This document shows positions 1-5,390 of a stretch of DNA of 5,390 bases, one piece after another. Below the pieces are notes generated by a model that worked only from the letters and a program-made list of their open reading frames with translations, was not told the origin of the DNA and made no database searches. Origin of the DNA: CAZJNX01 sp964547415 (lineage in GTDB: Bacteria; Pseudomonadota; Alphaproteobacteria; Rhizobiales; Amorphaceae); contig CAZJNX010000276.1 of assembly GCA_964547415.1 (NCBI GenBank), positions 1 through 5,390 of the forward strand. Reading direction: 5' to 3'. Position numbers and translations under genes: made by a program. The stretch's first letter is position 1; every line of letters begins with the position of its first letter.

Positions 1-1
1 A

Positions 2-670
2 CCCGCCACGCCGGAACGACAGCGTCAGATCAAGTCCATACTTCTACACCTGACGGCCTTTCCGGACGCCCGCTTCGTCCTCCTCCTGCGGGACGGACGG
101 GAGGTCGCCGCCTCGATGATCGCAAGCCGCTCGTTCGACTACGTGAAGACGCTCTCGGACCTGTCGCGGGTCGGCCTCGACGCGCTCTCCCCGGTCGCCG
201 GCCCTGGCCGGCGAGCGATGATCCGTCGGGCCCTCGCGGGCATCGACACGGCCATCGGCGCGGCGCGCCCGTGGCTTTCGCGCCGATCCCGCCCACTCGC
301 TCCCGGGGCAGCCATGGCGCAGCCCCGCATCGCCGCCCTTTACGGCGCGTTCTGGAGCCGGTCCCTCCTGTCGGCGCTCGAGCGGCTCGAAGCGGTGCAG
401 CCCGACCGCCTCCTCCACGTCTTCTATGACGAGCTGGTCGACGCCCCTGCGCCGACATTCGGGCGGATCGCCCGCTTTGCAGGCGTCGCGCCCGTACCCG
501 ACTGGATCGATCGCGTCGCCCGCACGCCCCGACGGCGCGCGCCCAAGTGGCACGCGCTCGACGACGCCATGCGCGAGGCCCTCGTTCGCGCTTGCGAGCC
601 GGGCATGGCTGCCTTGCAGCGTCTTCGCGTCGCGACCGTGCCGATGAAACGCGAGGTGGCGATCGGCTAG
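2..670 (+). CDS. Sulfotransferase family protein, 5'-truncated by window edge
   Basis: Proteins of this family transfer a sulfuryl group from PAPS to a hydroxyl or amine of a carbohydrate, lipid or peptide. The frame is open from base 2, giving 222 visible residues before TAG at 668-670; the N-terminus, with the 5'-phosphosulfate loop, lies outside the window. What identifies it is the stretch at residues 20-38, FPDARFVLLLRDGREVAAS, which matches the PAPS 3'-phosphate-binding signature (Arg30 and Ser38 here, eight residues apart as in known sulfotransferases). A second match is the YDELVDAP segment near residues 142-149, which resembles the conserved Y-E-D-L-V strand, followed by a FAGV turn typical of the C-terminal helix region. 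The usual RDP is RDG here. An internal ATG at 116 is not the start, because the conserved motif lies upstream of it. The MFS gene follows after 9 bases, suggesting one transcript. The acceptor substrate cannot be told from the sequence. Confidence 0.8.
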   Translation, partial: PATPERQRQIKSILLHLTAFPDARFVLLLRDGREVAASMIASRSFDYVKTLSDLSRVGLDALSPVAGPGRRAMIRRALAGIDTAIGAARPWLSRRSRPLAPGAAMAQPRIAALYGAFWSRSLLSALERLEAVQPDRLLHVFYDELVDAPAPTFGRIARFAGVAPVPDWIDRVARTPRRRAPKWHALDDAMREALVRACEPGMAALQRLRVATVPMKREVAIG

Positions 671-679
671 GGTCGGCGG

Positions 680-1909
680 ATGACGGTGATCCTACGCGTC
701 TTCCTGCCGTTCGCCTTCGGCTACGTGCTGAGCTACCTCCTGCGCGTCATCAACGCGGTCGCGGGGGAGCCGATCGCGCGCGACCTCGACCTCACGCCCG
801 GCGAACTCGGCCTCCTCACCAGCCTCTTCTTCGCGGGCTTCGGCATCGCGCAGATCCCCCTCGGCATCCTGATGGACCGGTACGGCCCGCGCCGGGTGGA
901 GGGGGTGATCCTCGTCTTCCTCGCGGCCGGAGCCGGCCTCTTCTCGGTCGCCAGCACCTTCACCGAGCTCGCCGTCGGGCGCTTCATGATGGGCTTCGGC
1001 GCCTCGCTGTGCCTGATGGCCCCGCTCACGGCCTACCGCTACTGGTTCGACGCGCGGAAGCTGCCCCTCGTCAACGGGCTGCACCTGTCCTGCGGGGCGA
1101 TCGGCGGGGCGCTCGGCGGCGGGCCCACGGACCGGCTGATCGACGCCCTCGGCTGGCAGCCCGTGTTCGCGATCCTCGGCGGGCTCGTCCTCCTCGCCTC
1201 CCTCGCGATCCTGAGGATCGTCCCGTCCGAGCGGGAGCCGACGGGCCGGCCGAGCCTCGTCGCCCTGTCGCGGCAGATCCACGCCATCGTGACCGCGCGG
1301 GCGTTCTGGCGGATCGCGCCCCTGTCGGCGGCGAGCCAGGCGACGCTCCTGTCCATCGGGAGCCTTTGGACCGGCCCCTGGCTCCTCCACGTCGCCTCCC
1401 TCCCCCCGAGCGCGGCGGCCGGCTGGCTGTCGGTCTTCTCCCTGTCGCTGGTGATCGGGTTCGTGGGCTGCGGCTTCCTGATGAACCGGGCGAACAGCCA
1501 GGCGGGGGCGGAACGGATCGTGGCGCTCGCCCTGTTCGCCTTCGTCCTGGTGCAGGGGGCGCTCGTGGTCCTACCGCCGGAACTCGGCACGCCCCTGTGG
1601 ATCCTCTACAACGTGATCGGCTCGGCGAGCGCCCTCACCTACGCGATCGTCGTTCCCTACTTCCAGCCGGGGATGGCCGGGCGCGTGAACACCACCATGA
1701 ACTTCGTGGTCTTCCTCGCCGCCTTCCTCACCCAGTGGCTATTCGGCGTCCTCCTCGACTTCTACCCGGACGGGACGGGCGGGGTCCTGCCCGCGGGCTA
1801 CGCCACGGGCTTCCTCATCCTGATGGGCGTCCAGCTCGCCGCCTTCGTGCCCTGGCTGCTCCTCAAGCCCGAGCCGGCGACGGAGACCGCCGGCTCGGCG
1901 GCACGCTGA
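680..1909 (+). CDS. MFS transporter, 12 transmembrane helices
   Basis: This is a 409-residue inner-membrane secondary transporter of the major facilitator superfamily, of normal length for the 12-helix class. Hydrophobic segments lie at about residues 5-25, 43-65, 74-92, 97-118, 131-150, 160-180, 212-235, 248-268, 279-298, 305-327, 338-358 and 374-396. The loop between helices 2 and 3 carries MFS motif A (GILMDRYGPRRV, residues 62-73), and the long polar stretch at about 182-208 is the usual central cytoplasmic loop. Helix 4 has the conserved GRFMMGFG pattern (residues 100-107), and helix 5 is rich in glycine (GAIGGALGGG), as in motif C-like regions of the superfamily. The ATG at 680 is taken because it begins just before the first helix; only a weak GGCGG lies upstream, so translation may be coupled to the sulfotransferase gene, which ends 9 bases before. 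No substrate can be assigned. The pairing would fit export of a sulfated product or import of its precursor, but this is only inference. Confidence 0.9.
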   Translation: MTVILRVFLPFAFGYVLSYLLRVINAVAGEPIARDLDLTPGELGLLTSLFFAGFGIAQIPLGILMDRYGPRRVEGVILVFLAAGAGLFSVASTFTELAVGRFMMGFGASLCLMAPLTAYRYWFDARKLPLVNGLHLSCGAIGGALGGGPTDRLIDALGWQPVFAILGGLVLLASLAILRIVPSEREPTGRPSLVALSRQIHAIVTARAFWRIAPLSAASQATLLSIGSLWTGPWLLHVASLPPSAAAGWLSVFSLSLVIGFVGCGFLMNRANSQAGAERIVALALFAFVLVQGALVVLPPELGTPLWILYNVIGSASALTYAIVVPYFQPGMAGRVNTTMNFVVFLAAFLTQWLFGVLLDFYPDGTGGVLPAGYATGFLILMGVQLAAFVPWLLLKPEPATETAGSAAR

Positions 1910-2045
1910 CGCACGGCCGGCCAGGAAGATGTGGCAGGACCAAAGGCGAAAGCCCATTGCGACCACCGTTCGTTCGGGAGACCACCCGGTGCCGCACCCG
2001 TTCACGAACCGGGAACGCCTTCCGTCTCCCGTCCACGCCCGGCCA

Positions 2046-2344
2046 ATGCCGAAGCGGGACTTCATCAGGCTCAACGTGAACGAGATCGCCTACATCCTGG
2101 GCAGCGTCCTGTTCCTCGTCGGCAGCGCCTTCTTCTTCCCCGCTTCGGCGAGGCGCTCCACCGCATGGCGATCGTCTGCCTCGTCGGCTCCTGCCTTTCC
2201 ATCGCCGTCACCGCGCAGGATCTCCTGGAGGAGGGCCAGGACCGGATCCTGCGGCGCCGCCGCGCCACCCGGCGCTGGCACACCGGTTGCAACCGCGCCG
2301 CGGACGGCCGTCCGGGCGGCGCGACGGAGGAGATGCGGCCATGA
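2046..2344 (+). pseudogene. YrhK-like small membrane protein, frameshifted by one missing base
   Basis: Two halves of one small membrane protein lie in different frames. From ATG 2046 the first frame reads MPKRDFIRLNVNEIAY and then a hydrophobic helix with the repeated pattern LGSVLFLVGSAFFFP. After the CCCC run at 2138-2141 this frame turns into Arg/Ser-rich nonsense. The neighbouring frame then continues sensibly with RFGEALHRMAIVCLVGSC, a second helix, and AQDLLEE, running to TGA at 2342-2344. Restoring one C joins FFFP to RFGE and gives a 99-residue protein with two helices around an FFP-type turn, each carrying a VGS motif. That layout resembles the YrhK family, whose function is unknown. 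The restored frame overlaps the next gene's start as ATGA (2341-2344), which supports this reading end and suggests translational coupling. The start is uncertain: no good Shine-Dalgarno site precedes 2046, and the frame is open further upstream. The shift could be a true mutation or a homopolymer sequencing error. Family assignment is from pattern memory only. Confidence 0.6.
2326..2332 (+). promoter_or_regulatory. Shine-Dalgarno site of the lactonase-like gene
   Basis: GGAGGAG sits 8 bases before the ATG at 2341. This decides the start at 2341 against an in-frame ATG at 2287, which would add 18 Arg/Gly-rich residues with no similarity to the family's N-terminus. The site lies inside the end of the preceding small membrane-protein frame. 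Confidence 0.75.
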
Positions 2345-3117
2345 CCGCCGTGAAGACGCTCACCATTGTCCTGTGCGGCTACGAGATCATCCGCAAGGCC
2401 GCCTGCGTGAAGGGCGCGCCGGGGAACCTCATCCTCGCCGTGCCCATCTGCGCCTATCTCCTCGACACCGAGGAGGGCTTCGTCCTGTTCGACACCGGCC
2501 AGTCCTCCGCCCGCCTCGCCGACCCGGCGACGGCCCACGCCACCTTCGCCAACGACAAGTTCCCGCGCGCCCCCGTCGTCCTGCCCGAGCACGAGCTCCT
2601 GCCCCAGCTCGCGGCCCTCGGCGTCGCGCCAGCGGACGTGAAGACCATCGTGCTCAGCCACGCCCACGGCGACCACGTGGGAAACGTCGCCCGCTTTCCG
2701 CACGCGGAGGTCGTCATCCAGCGGCGCGAGCACGAGGCGGCGTTCTCCGAGGCGGGGCGGCGGCAGGTCCACTTTTCCGACATCGCCTCCCCGGACATCC
2801 GCTGGCGGATCGTGGACGGGGACGTCACGCTGATGGACGGGCTCGACCTCGTCTTCACCCCGGGCCATTCGCCCGGCCACCAGGCGGCGGTGGTGCGGCT
2901 GCCCTCGGGCGCGGTGAAGATCCTCGTCGCGGACGCGGCCGACCTCGTGGAGAACTTCGAGACGGAGACGGTGGGCTCGGCGATGGACGAGGCGGGCATG
3001 CTGGAGGGGATCCGCCGCCTCAACCGCATCGCGGCGGAGACCGGGGGCGAGCTCGTCGTCCTGCACGACCCGGCGTTCGTCCACGCGGCCCGCCTCGCCC
3101 CCGACCACTACGCCTGA
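2341..3117 (+). CDS. Metallo-beta-lactamase-fold hydrolase, N-acyl homoserine lactonase family
   Basis: This 258-residue protein belongs to the metallo-beta-lactamase superfamily and resembles the AiiA-type lactonases that open the ring of N-acyl homoserine lactones. Its length is normal for that group. The dinuclear zinc site is complete: HAHGDH at residues 107-112 (His107, His109, Asp111, His112), His176 in TPGHSPGHQ, Asp198 in VADAAD, and His242 in VLHDP. The N-terminal segments PICAYLLDTEEG (residues 35-46) and VLFDTG (48-53), and the later ENFETE (204-209), also match the AiiA pattern. There is no signal peptide, so it should be cytosolic. By eye alignment, AiiA Tyr194, near the substrate, is Asp201 here, and AiiA Phe107, part of the acyl-chain clamp, is Gly110. 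The substrate may therefore not be a standard acyl homoserine lactone. The start is set by a strong ribosome site 8 bases upstream and by the ATGA overlap with the preceding small membrane-protein frame, with which it probably forms a pair. Confidence 0.85.
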   Translation: MTAVKTLTIVLCGYEIIRKAACVKGAPGNLILAVPICAYLLDTEEGFVLFDTGQSSARLADPATAHATFANDKFPRAPVVLPEHELLPQLAALGVAPADVKTIVLSHAHGDHVGNVARFPHAEVVIQRREHEAAFSEAGRRQVHFSDIASPDIRWRIVDGDVTLMDGLDLVFTPGHSPGHQAAVVRLPSGAVKILVADAADLVENFETETVGSAMDEAGMLEGIRRLNRIAAETGGELVVLHDPAFVHAARLAPDHYA

Positions 3118-3162
3118 GCGGCGCGGCGGCGTCCGGGTCCGCATACTCGCGAGCCCGCCGAT

Positions 3163-3209
3163 CCGCCGTCGCCCGGCGGTCCCGTCCGCGCCCGCTGCGC
3201 CGGGGCGCG
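3163..3209. terminator. Possible terminator hairpins between convergent genes
   Basis: The 236-base gap between the convergent lactonase-like and ene-reductase genes (3118-3353) holds no credible gene. Two perfect hairpins lie close together: CCGCCG at 3163-3168 pairing with CGGCGG at 3174-3179 (5-base loop), and CGCGCCC at 3187-3193 pairing with GGGCGCG at 3203-3209 (9-base loop). Neither is followed by a T run on either strand. In DNA this rich in G+C, such stems also arise by chance. The position between two gene ends is the main argument for a role in termination. Confidence 0.25.
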
Positions 3210-3353
3210 ACAGGGTCGCCGATGACGCCGCGCCCGTGCCACAACATGGGCGGATCGACGGCGGCGCGTCGTGCCGACGGACAATCGGAAGGTCGCGGAC
3301 CGGTGGGCCACCCGCCAGCTACAGCGAGGGGCGGAGGAACGGGTGAGCGCCCT

Positions 3354-4487
3354 TCACAGGAGCGGGGCCGCCCGCTCGTACTGGCGCGGCCAGTCCACCT
3401 CGGCCTTGAGGGCGCGGGCGGCGTGGAGCGGCCAGTAGGGGTTCGCGAGCAGGATGCGCCCGAGGATCACGAGGTCGGCCGACCCGTCCGCCAGGATCGC
3501 CTCGGCGTGATCCGGCTCCTTGATGAGGCCGACGGCGCCCGTGGCGATCTGCGCCTCGCGGCGGATCCGGGCGGCGAACGGCACCTGGTAGCCCGGCCGC
3601 AGCGCGATCTCCTGCTTCGGGTGAACCCCGCCCGAGGAGCAGTCGACGAGGTCCACGTCGCCCCGCGCCTTCAGCATCCGCGAGACCTCCACCGTGTCCT
3701 CGATGGTGAGCCCGCCCGGGACCCAGTCCGTGCAGGACAGGCGCACGAACAGCGGCAGCTCCTCCGGCCACTCCGCCCGCACCGCGTCGAGGGCCTCCAT
3801 CAGGAAGCGGGCACGGTTCGTCAGGGAGCCGCCGTAGCCGTCCGTCCGGTGATTGGAGACGGGGGACAGAAAGGAGTGGGTGAGGTAGCCGTGGGCGGCG
3901 TGGAACTCGAGGATCCGGAAGCCCGCCTCGCGGGAGCGGCGCGCCGCCGCGGCGAAGGCGGCCTGCACCTCCGCGATCATGCCCGTGTCCATCTCGATCG
4001 GCACGCGCCAGCCCTCGTCGTGGGGAATGGCGGAGGGCGCGATCGGCGTCCACGCCGCAGGGTCGCCCTCGGGAAGCGGGCCGCCCCCCTCCCACGGGCG
4101 CCGGGAGGAGCCCTTGCGGCCCGCGTGGGCGAGCTGGATCATCGGTACCGCGCCCTGGTCCTCCATGAAGCGGACGATGGGAACGAGCGCGTCCCGCTGC
4201 TCGTCGGTCCAGATGCCGAGGCACCATGGGGTGATCTGCCCGCGCCTTTCCACGTGGGTCGCCTCGATGCACACGATCCCCGCCCCGCCGACGGCGCGGG
4301 CGGCAAGGTGCGCCGAATGCCACGCGTTGGCGATGCCGCCCGGTGCCGAGTACTGGCACATGGGGCTCACCATGACGCGGTTCTTCGCCGTCACCGAGCG
4401 GAAGGTGACGGGGGAGAAGAGGTGGGTGCGGCGGCCGCGGGCGGGCGCGACGGCCGGCGCGGCGCCGGGGGCGACGTGGGTGGTCAT
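3354..4487 (-). CDS. NADH:flavin oxidoreductase / class III old yellow enzyme (ene-reductase)
   Basis: This 377-residue protein is a cytosolic FMN-dependent TIM-barrel enzyme of the old yellow enzyme family, whose members reduce activated C=C bonds or nitro groups with NAD(P)H. It matches the YqjM/XenA type closely along its whole length. Visible signatures are SPMCQYSA (residues 41-48, with Cys44 at the position that tunes the flavin in YqjM and Tyr46 beside it), QLAHAGRK (118-125), and the substrate-binding HAAHGYL (196-202: His196, His199, Tyr201). SNHRTDGYGG (211-220), DCSSGG (282-287), and the FMN-phosphate region ending in LGR (342-344) follow. The C-terminal QYER motif (369-372) fits the arginine finger reaching into the partner subunit in YqjM. 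An RPWEG insertion at 130-134 is XenA-like. About 20 Ala/Pro-rich residues precede the usual start, yet ATG 4487 is supported by a GAGGAG site and there is no later Met before residue 39. It lies 47 bases after livF, probably in the same operon. Its true substrate is unknown. Confidence 0.92.
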   Translation of the reverse strand: MTTHVAPGAAPAVAPARGRRTHLFSPVTFRSVTAKNRVMVSPMCQYSAPGGIANAWHSAHLAARAVGGAGIVCIEATHVERRGQITPWCLGIWTDEQRDALVPIVRFMEDQGAVPMIQLAHAGRKGSSRRPWEGGGPLPEGDPAAWTPIAPSAIPHDEGWRVPIEMDTGMIAEVQAAFAAAARRSREAGFRILEFHAAHGYLTHSFLSPVSNHRTDGYGGSLTNRARFLMEALDAVRAEWPEELPLFVRLSCTDWVPGGLTIEDTVEVSRMLKARGDVDLVDCSSGGVHPKQEIALRPGYQVPFAARIRREAQIATGAVGLIKEPDHAEAILADGSADLVILGRILLANPYWPLHAARALKAEVDWPRQYERAAPLL

Positions 4488-4498
4488 GGCGGGTCCCG

Positions 4499-4504
4499 CT
4501 CCTC
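4499..4504 (-). promoter_or_regulatory. Shine-Dalgarno site of the ene-reductase gene
   Basis: On the minus strand GAGGAG lies 11 bases before the ATG at 4487, a little far but the only good match in the 47-base gap after livF. It supports the 377-residue form that includes the Ala/Pro-rich leader. Confidence 0.55.
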
Positions 4505-4534
4505 TTTCTCGTCGTCGGGCGCGACGTCTCGTTG

Positions 4535-5182
4535 TCAGGCGTGGCCGGCCGTCACCTCGCCACGCTCGATCTGGCTCGAGGCGGTGAGGAGGCCGGTGAG
4601 GTGGACGTCGTGGGATTCGGCGATCAGGATCGAGACCCCGTCCGTCTTGAGCCCGCCCAGCACCTCCGCGAGGCGGTTGGCAAGGGCGGGTGCCAGGCCC
4701 TCGAACGGCTCGTCGAGGACGAGGAGGCGGCGGCCCGCCATCAGCGCGCGGCCGAGGGCCACCATCTTCTGCTGCCCGCCCGACAGCTCGAGCGCCCGCC
4801 GCCCGCGGAACTTCGCGATCTCCGGCATGTGGCCGTAGATCCAGTCCAGCCGGTCGCGGGCGTCCGCGATGCCGATGGCGTCGGCGGGAAGGAGGATGTT
4901 CTCCTCCACCGAGAACTCCGGGACGAGACGGCGGTCCTCCGGCATGTAGCCGAAGCCGAGGGCGCCGCGGGCGTGGGGCGGGGCCGGCAGGAGGTCCGTG
5001 CCGTCGAAGACGGCCGCCCCGTCCGCCTTGATGAGGCCCATGACGGCGCGCAGGAGCGTGGTCTTGCCCGCGCCGTTGCGGCCGATGAGGCCGTGGAAGG
5101 CCCCCTCGCCCACCTCGAACGTGACGTTCCTCAGGATGGCGACGGGGCCGATGGCCACCGACAGGTCCCGCACCTCAAGCAT
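4535..5182 (-). CDS. livF: HAAT-type ABC transporter ATP-binding protein, LivF family
   Basis: This is the second ATPase of a hydrophobic amino acid (LivFGHMK-type) importer. It binds ATP on the cytoplasmic face of the LivH/LivM-type permease together with LivG. The 215 residues are slightly short for the family (usually about 230-240). Visible motifs are Walker A GRNGAGKT (34-41), the LivF-typical PEDRRLVPEFSVEENI (81-96, normally PEGRRIFP..TVEEN), signature LSGGQ (133-137), Walker B LLVLDE (153-158, with Asp157 and catalytic Glu158), and D-loop region EGLAP (161-165). The switch region reads ILIAESHDV (185-193), unlike the LivF-typical VEQN and the LivG-typical EHD. The start is set by AAGGAGG 6 bases upstream, and the gene overlaps the end of livG by 8 bases, so translation is likely coupled. 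The symbol names the family; the ene-reductase downstream suggests that the cargo may not be a branched-chain amino acid. Confidence 0.9.
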   Translation of the reverse strand: MLEVRDLSVAIGPVAILRNVTFEVGEGAFHGLIGRNGAGKTTLLRAVMGLIKADGAAVFDGTDLLPAPPHARGALGFGYMPEDRRLVPEFSVEENILLPADAIGIADARDRLDWIYGHMPEIAKFRGRRALELSGGQQKMVALGRALMAGRRLLVLDEPFEGLAPALANRLAEVLGGLKTDGVSILIAESHDVHLTGLLTASSQIERGEVTAGHA

Positions 5183-5390
5183 TCGACGCCTCCTTCGCCC
5201 CGGACGGCGCGGCGCCGCCCGCAGCGGCCGGCACGTGGGGCGTGCCGGTGACGAGCTTTTGCACCTCCTCCTCGGCGAGCACCTTCGCGGGCGGGCCGTC
5301 GGCGAACACGGTCCCGTCGTAGAAGGCGAGCACGCGGTCGGCGAAGCGGGCGACGATCTCCATGTCGTGCTCCACGAACAGGATCGTGAT
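5175..5390 (-). CDS. livG: HAAT-type ABC transporter ATP-binding protein, LivG family, C-terminal end only
   Basis: Only the last 71 residues are inside the window; the gene enters from the right edge and ends with TGA at 5177-5175. The visible part starts ITILFVEHDMEIVARFADRV, which is the strand before the switch, the switch histidine in EHD, and the helix and ADRV strand typical of LivG. It is followed by an FYDG turn and GPPAKVLAEEEVQKLVTG, the usual C-terminal tail of this ATPase group. A low-complexity Ala/Gly/Pro/Ser tail of about 24 residues follows the point where many LivG proteins stop. Walker A, signature and Walker B lie outside the window. The 8-base overlap with livF indicates one operon, and permease and binding-protein genes are expected further to the right. 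Assignment to LivG rather than another ABC ATPase rests on the EHDMEIV pattern and on the LivF partner. Confidence 0.85.
   Translation of the reverse strand: MTILFVEHDMEIVARFADRVLAFYDGTVFADGPPAKVLAEEEVQKLVTGTPHVPAAAGGAAPSGAKEASNA
5189..5195 (-). promoter_or_regulatory. Shine-Dalgarno site of livF inside the livG end
   Basis: On the minus strand AAGGAGG lies 6 bases before the livF ATG at 5182, within the last codons of livG. It is the strongest ribosome site in the window. With the 8-base gene overlap, it points to efficient coupled synthesis of the two ATPases and fixes the livF start. Confidence 0.75.

Noticed and set aside
116..670. Start of the sulfotransferase at the ATG at 116
   Set aside because: The conserved PAPS-binding motif lies just upstream in the same open frame, so this ATG is internal and the gene is cut by the window edge.
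1887..1901. Perfect hairpin (CCGCCG, 3-base loop, CGGCGG) at the end of the MFS gene as terminator
   Set aside because: It lies inside the last codons, has no T run after it, and stems like this are expected by chance at this G+C content.
1915..1922. GGCCGGCC palindrome just after the MFS gene as an operator
   Set aside because: It is a single 8-base GC palindrome with no second copy or nearby promoter elements that I can recognise.
1910..2045. Promoter for the membrane protein and lactonase pair
   Set aside because: The gap is slightly less GC-rich and a promoter is plausible, but I find no convincing -35/-10 pair or known operator.
547..2079. 510-codon + strand frame overlapping the MFS gene
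   Set aside because: It is an out-of-frame shadow of the transporter: Arg/Pro-rich, with no hydrophobic segments or motifs.
2130..2145. Programmed -1 frameshift in the small membrane gene
   Set aside because: CCCC would allow one tRNA to slip, but the preceding codon TTC does not re-pair in a standard X-XXY-YYZ slippery site, and I see no clear stimulatory structure. A one-base deletion or a sequencing error is simpler.
2287..2340. Upstream start for the lactonase-like protein at ATG 2287
   Set aside because: The added 18 residues are Arg/Gly-rich and unlike the family, while GGAGGAG is correctly placed for ATG 2341.
1929..4838. Very long + strand open frame of 969 codons running across the lactonase and antisense to the ene-reductase
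   Set aside because: Its product is Arg/Gly/Pro/Ala-rich with no motif, and it overlaps genes with clear family signatures. Long spurious frames are common in DNA this rich in G+C. Only its first part (2046 to about 2140) is used, as the N-terminal half of the small membrane protein.
4532..5251. 239-codon + strand frame opposite livF
   Set aside because: It is antisense to a gene with complete ABC ATPase motifs, and its product has biased composition without recognisable domains.

Overview
The window looks like ordinary chromosomal DNA from a GC-rich bacterium (roughly 70% G+C by eye, with coding frames strongly G/C-biased at the third position). Gene content and style (HAAT-type ABC ATPases, an old yellow enzyme relative, a YrhK-like small membrane protein, an AHL-lactonase-type hydrolase) suggest an alphaproteobacterium, perhaps of the Hyphomicrobiales. 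That placement is inference, and I cannot name a genus. There are seven protein-coding loci, two of them cut by the window edges, and no RNA gene, mobile element or CRISPR array that I can support.

Left part, + strand. The window opens inside a sulfotransferase-type gene (2-670, 5' end missing). Nine bases later comes a 12-helix MFS transporter (680-1909), so the two are probably co-transcribed. After a 136-base gap with no gene I can support (1910-2045), there is a small two-helix membrane protein resembling the YrhK family (2046-2344). It reads correctly only if one base is restored in a CCCC run at 2138-2141, so it is either a frameshifted pseudogene or carries a sequencing error. Its restored frame ends in a 4-base ATGA overlap with a metallo-beta-lactamase-fold hydrolase of the N-acyl-homoserine lactonase family (2341-3117).

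Middle. Positions 3118-3353 separate convergent genes and hold no credible gene. Two GC-rich hairpins lie there, which may help termination.

Right part, - strand. Reading leftward from the right edge are the end of a LivG-type ABC ATPase (5175-5390), a LivF-type ABC ATPase (4535-5182, overlapping the LivG gene by 8 bases), and a class III old yellow enzyme / NADH:flavin oxidoreductase (3354-4487, 47 bases downstream of livF). This looks like the 3' end of one operon in which a HAAT-type importer feeds a substrate to, or shares regulation with, an ene-reductase. The substrate is more likely an unsaturated or aromatic carbon compound than a branched-chain amino acid, but that is inference.

The points most worth a second look are the repairable frameshift in the YrhK-like gene, the altered active-site positions of the lactonase-like protein, and the ene-reductase placed at the end of the liv-type operon. 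I see no convincing new multi-gene system.
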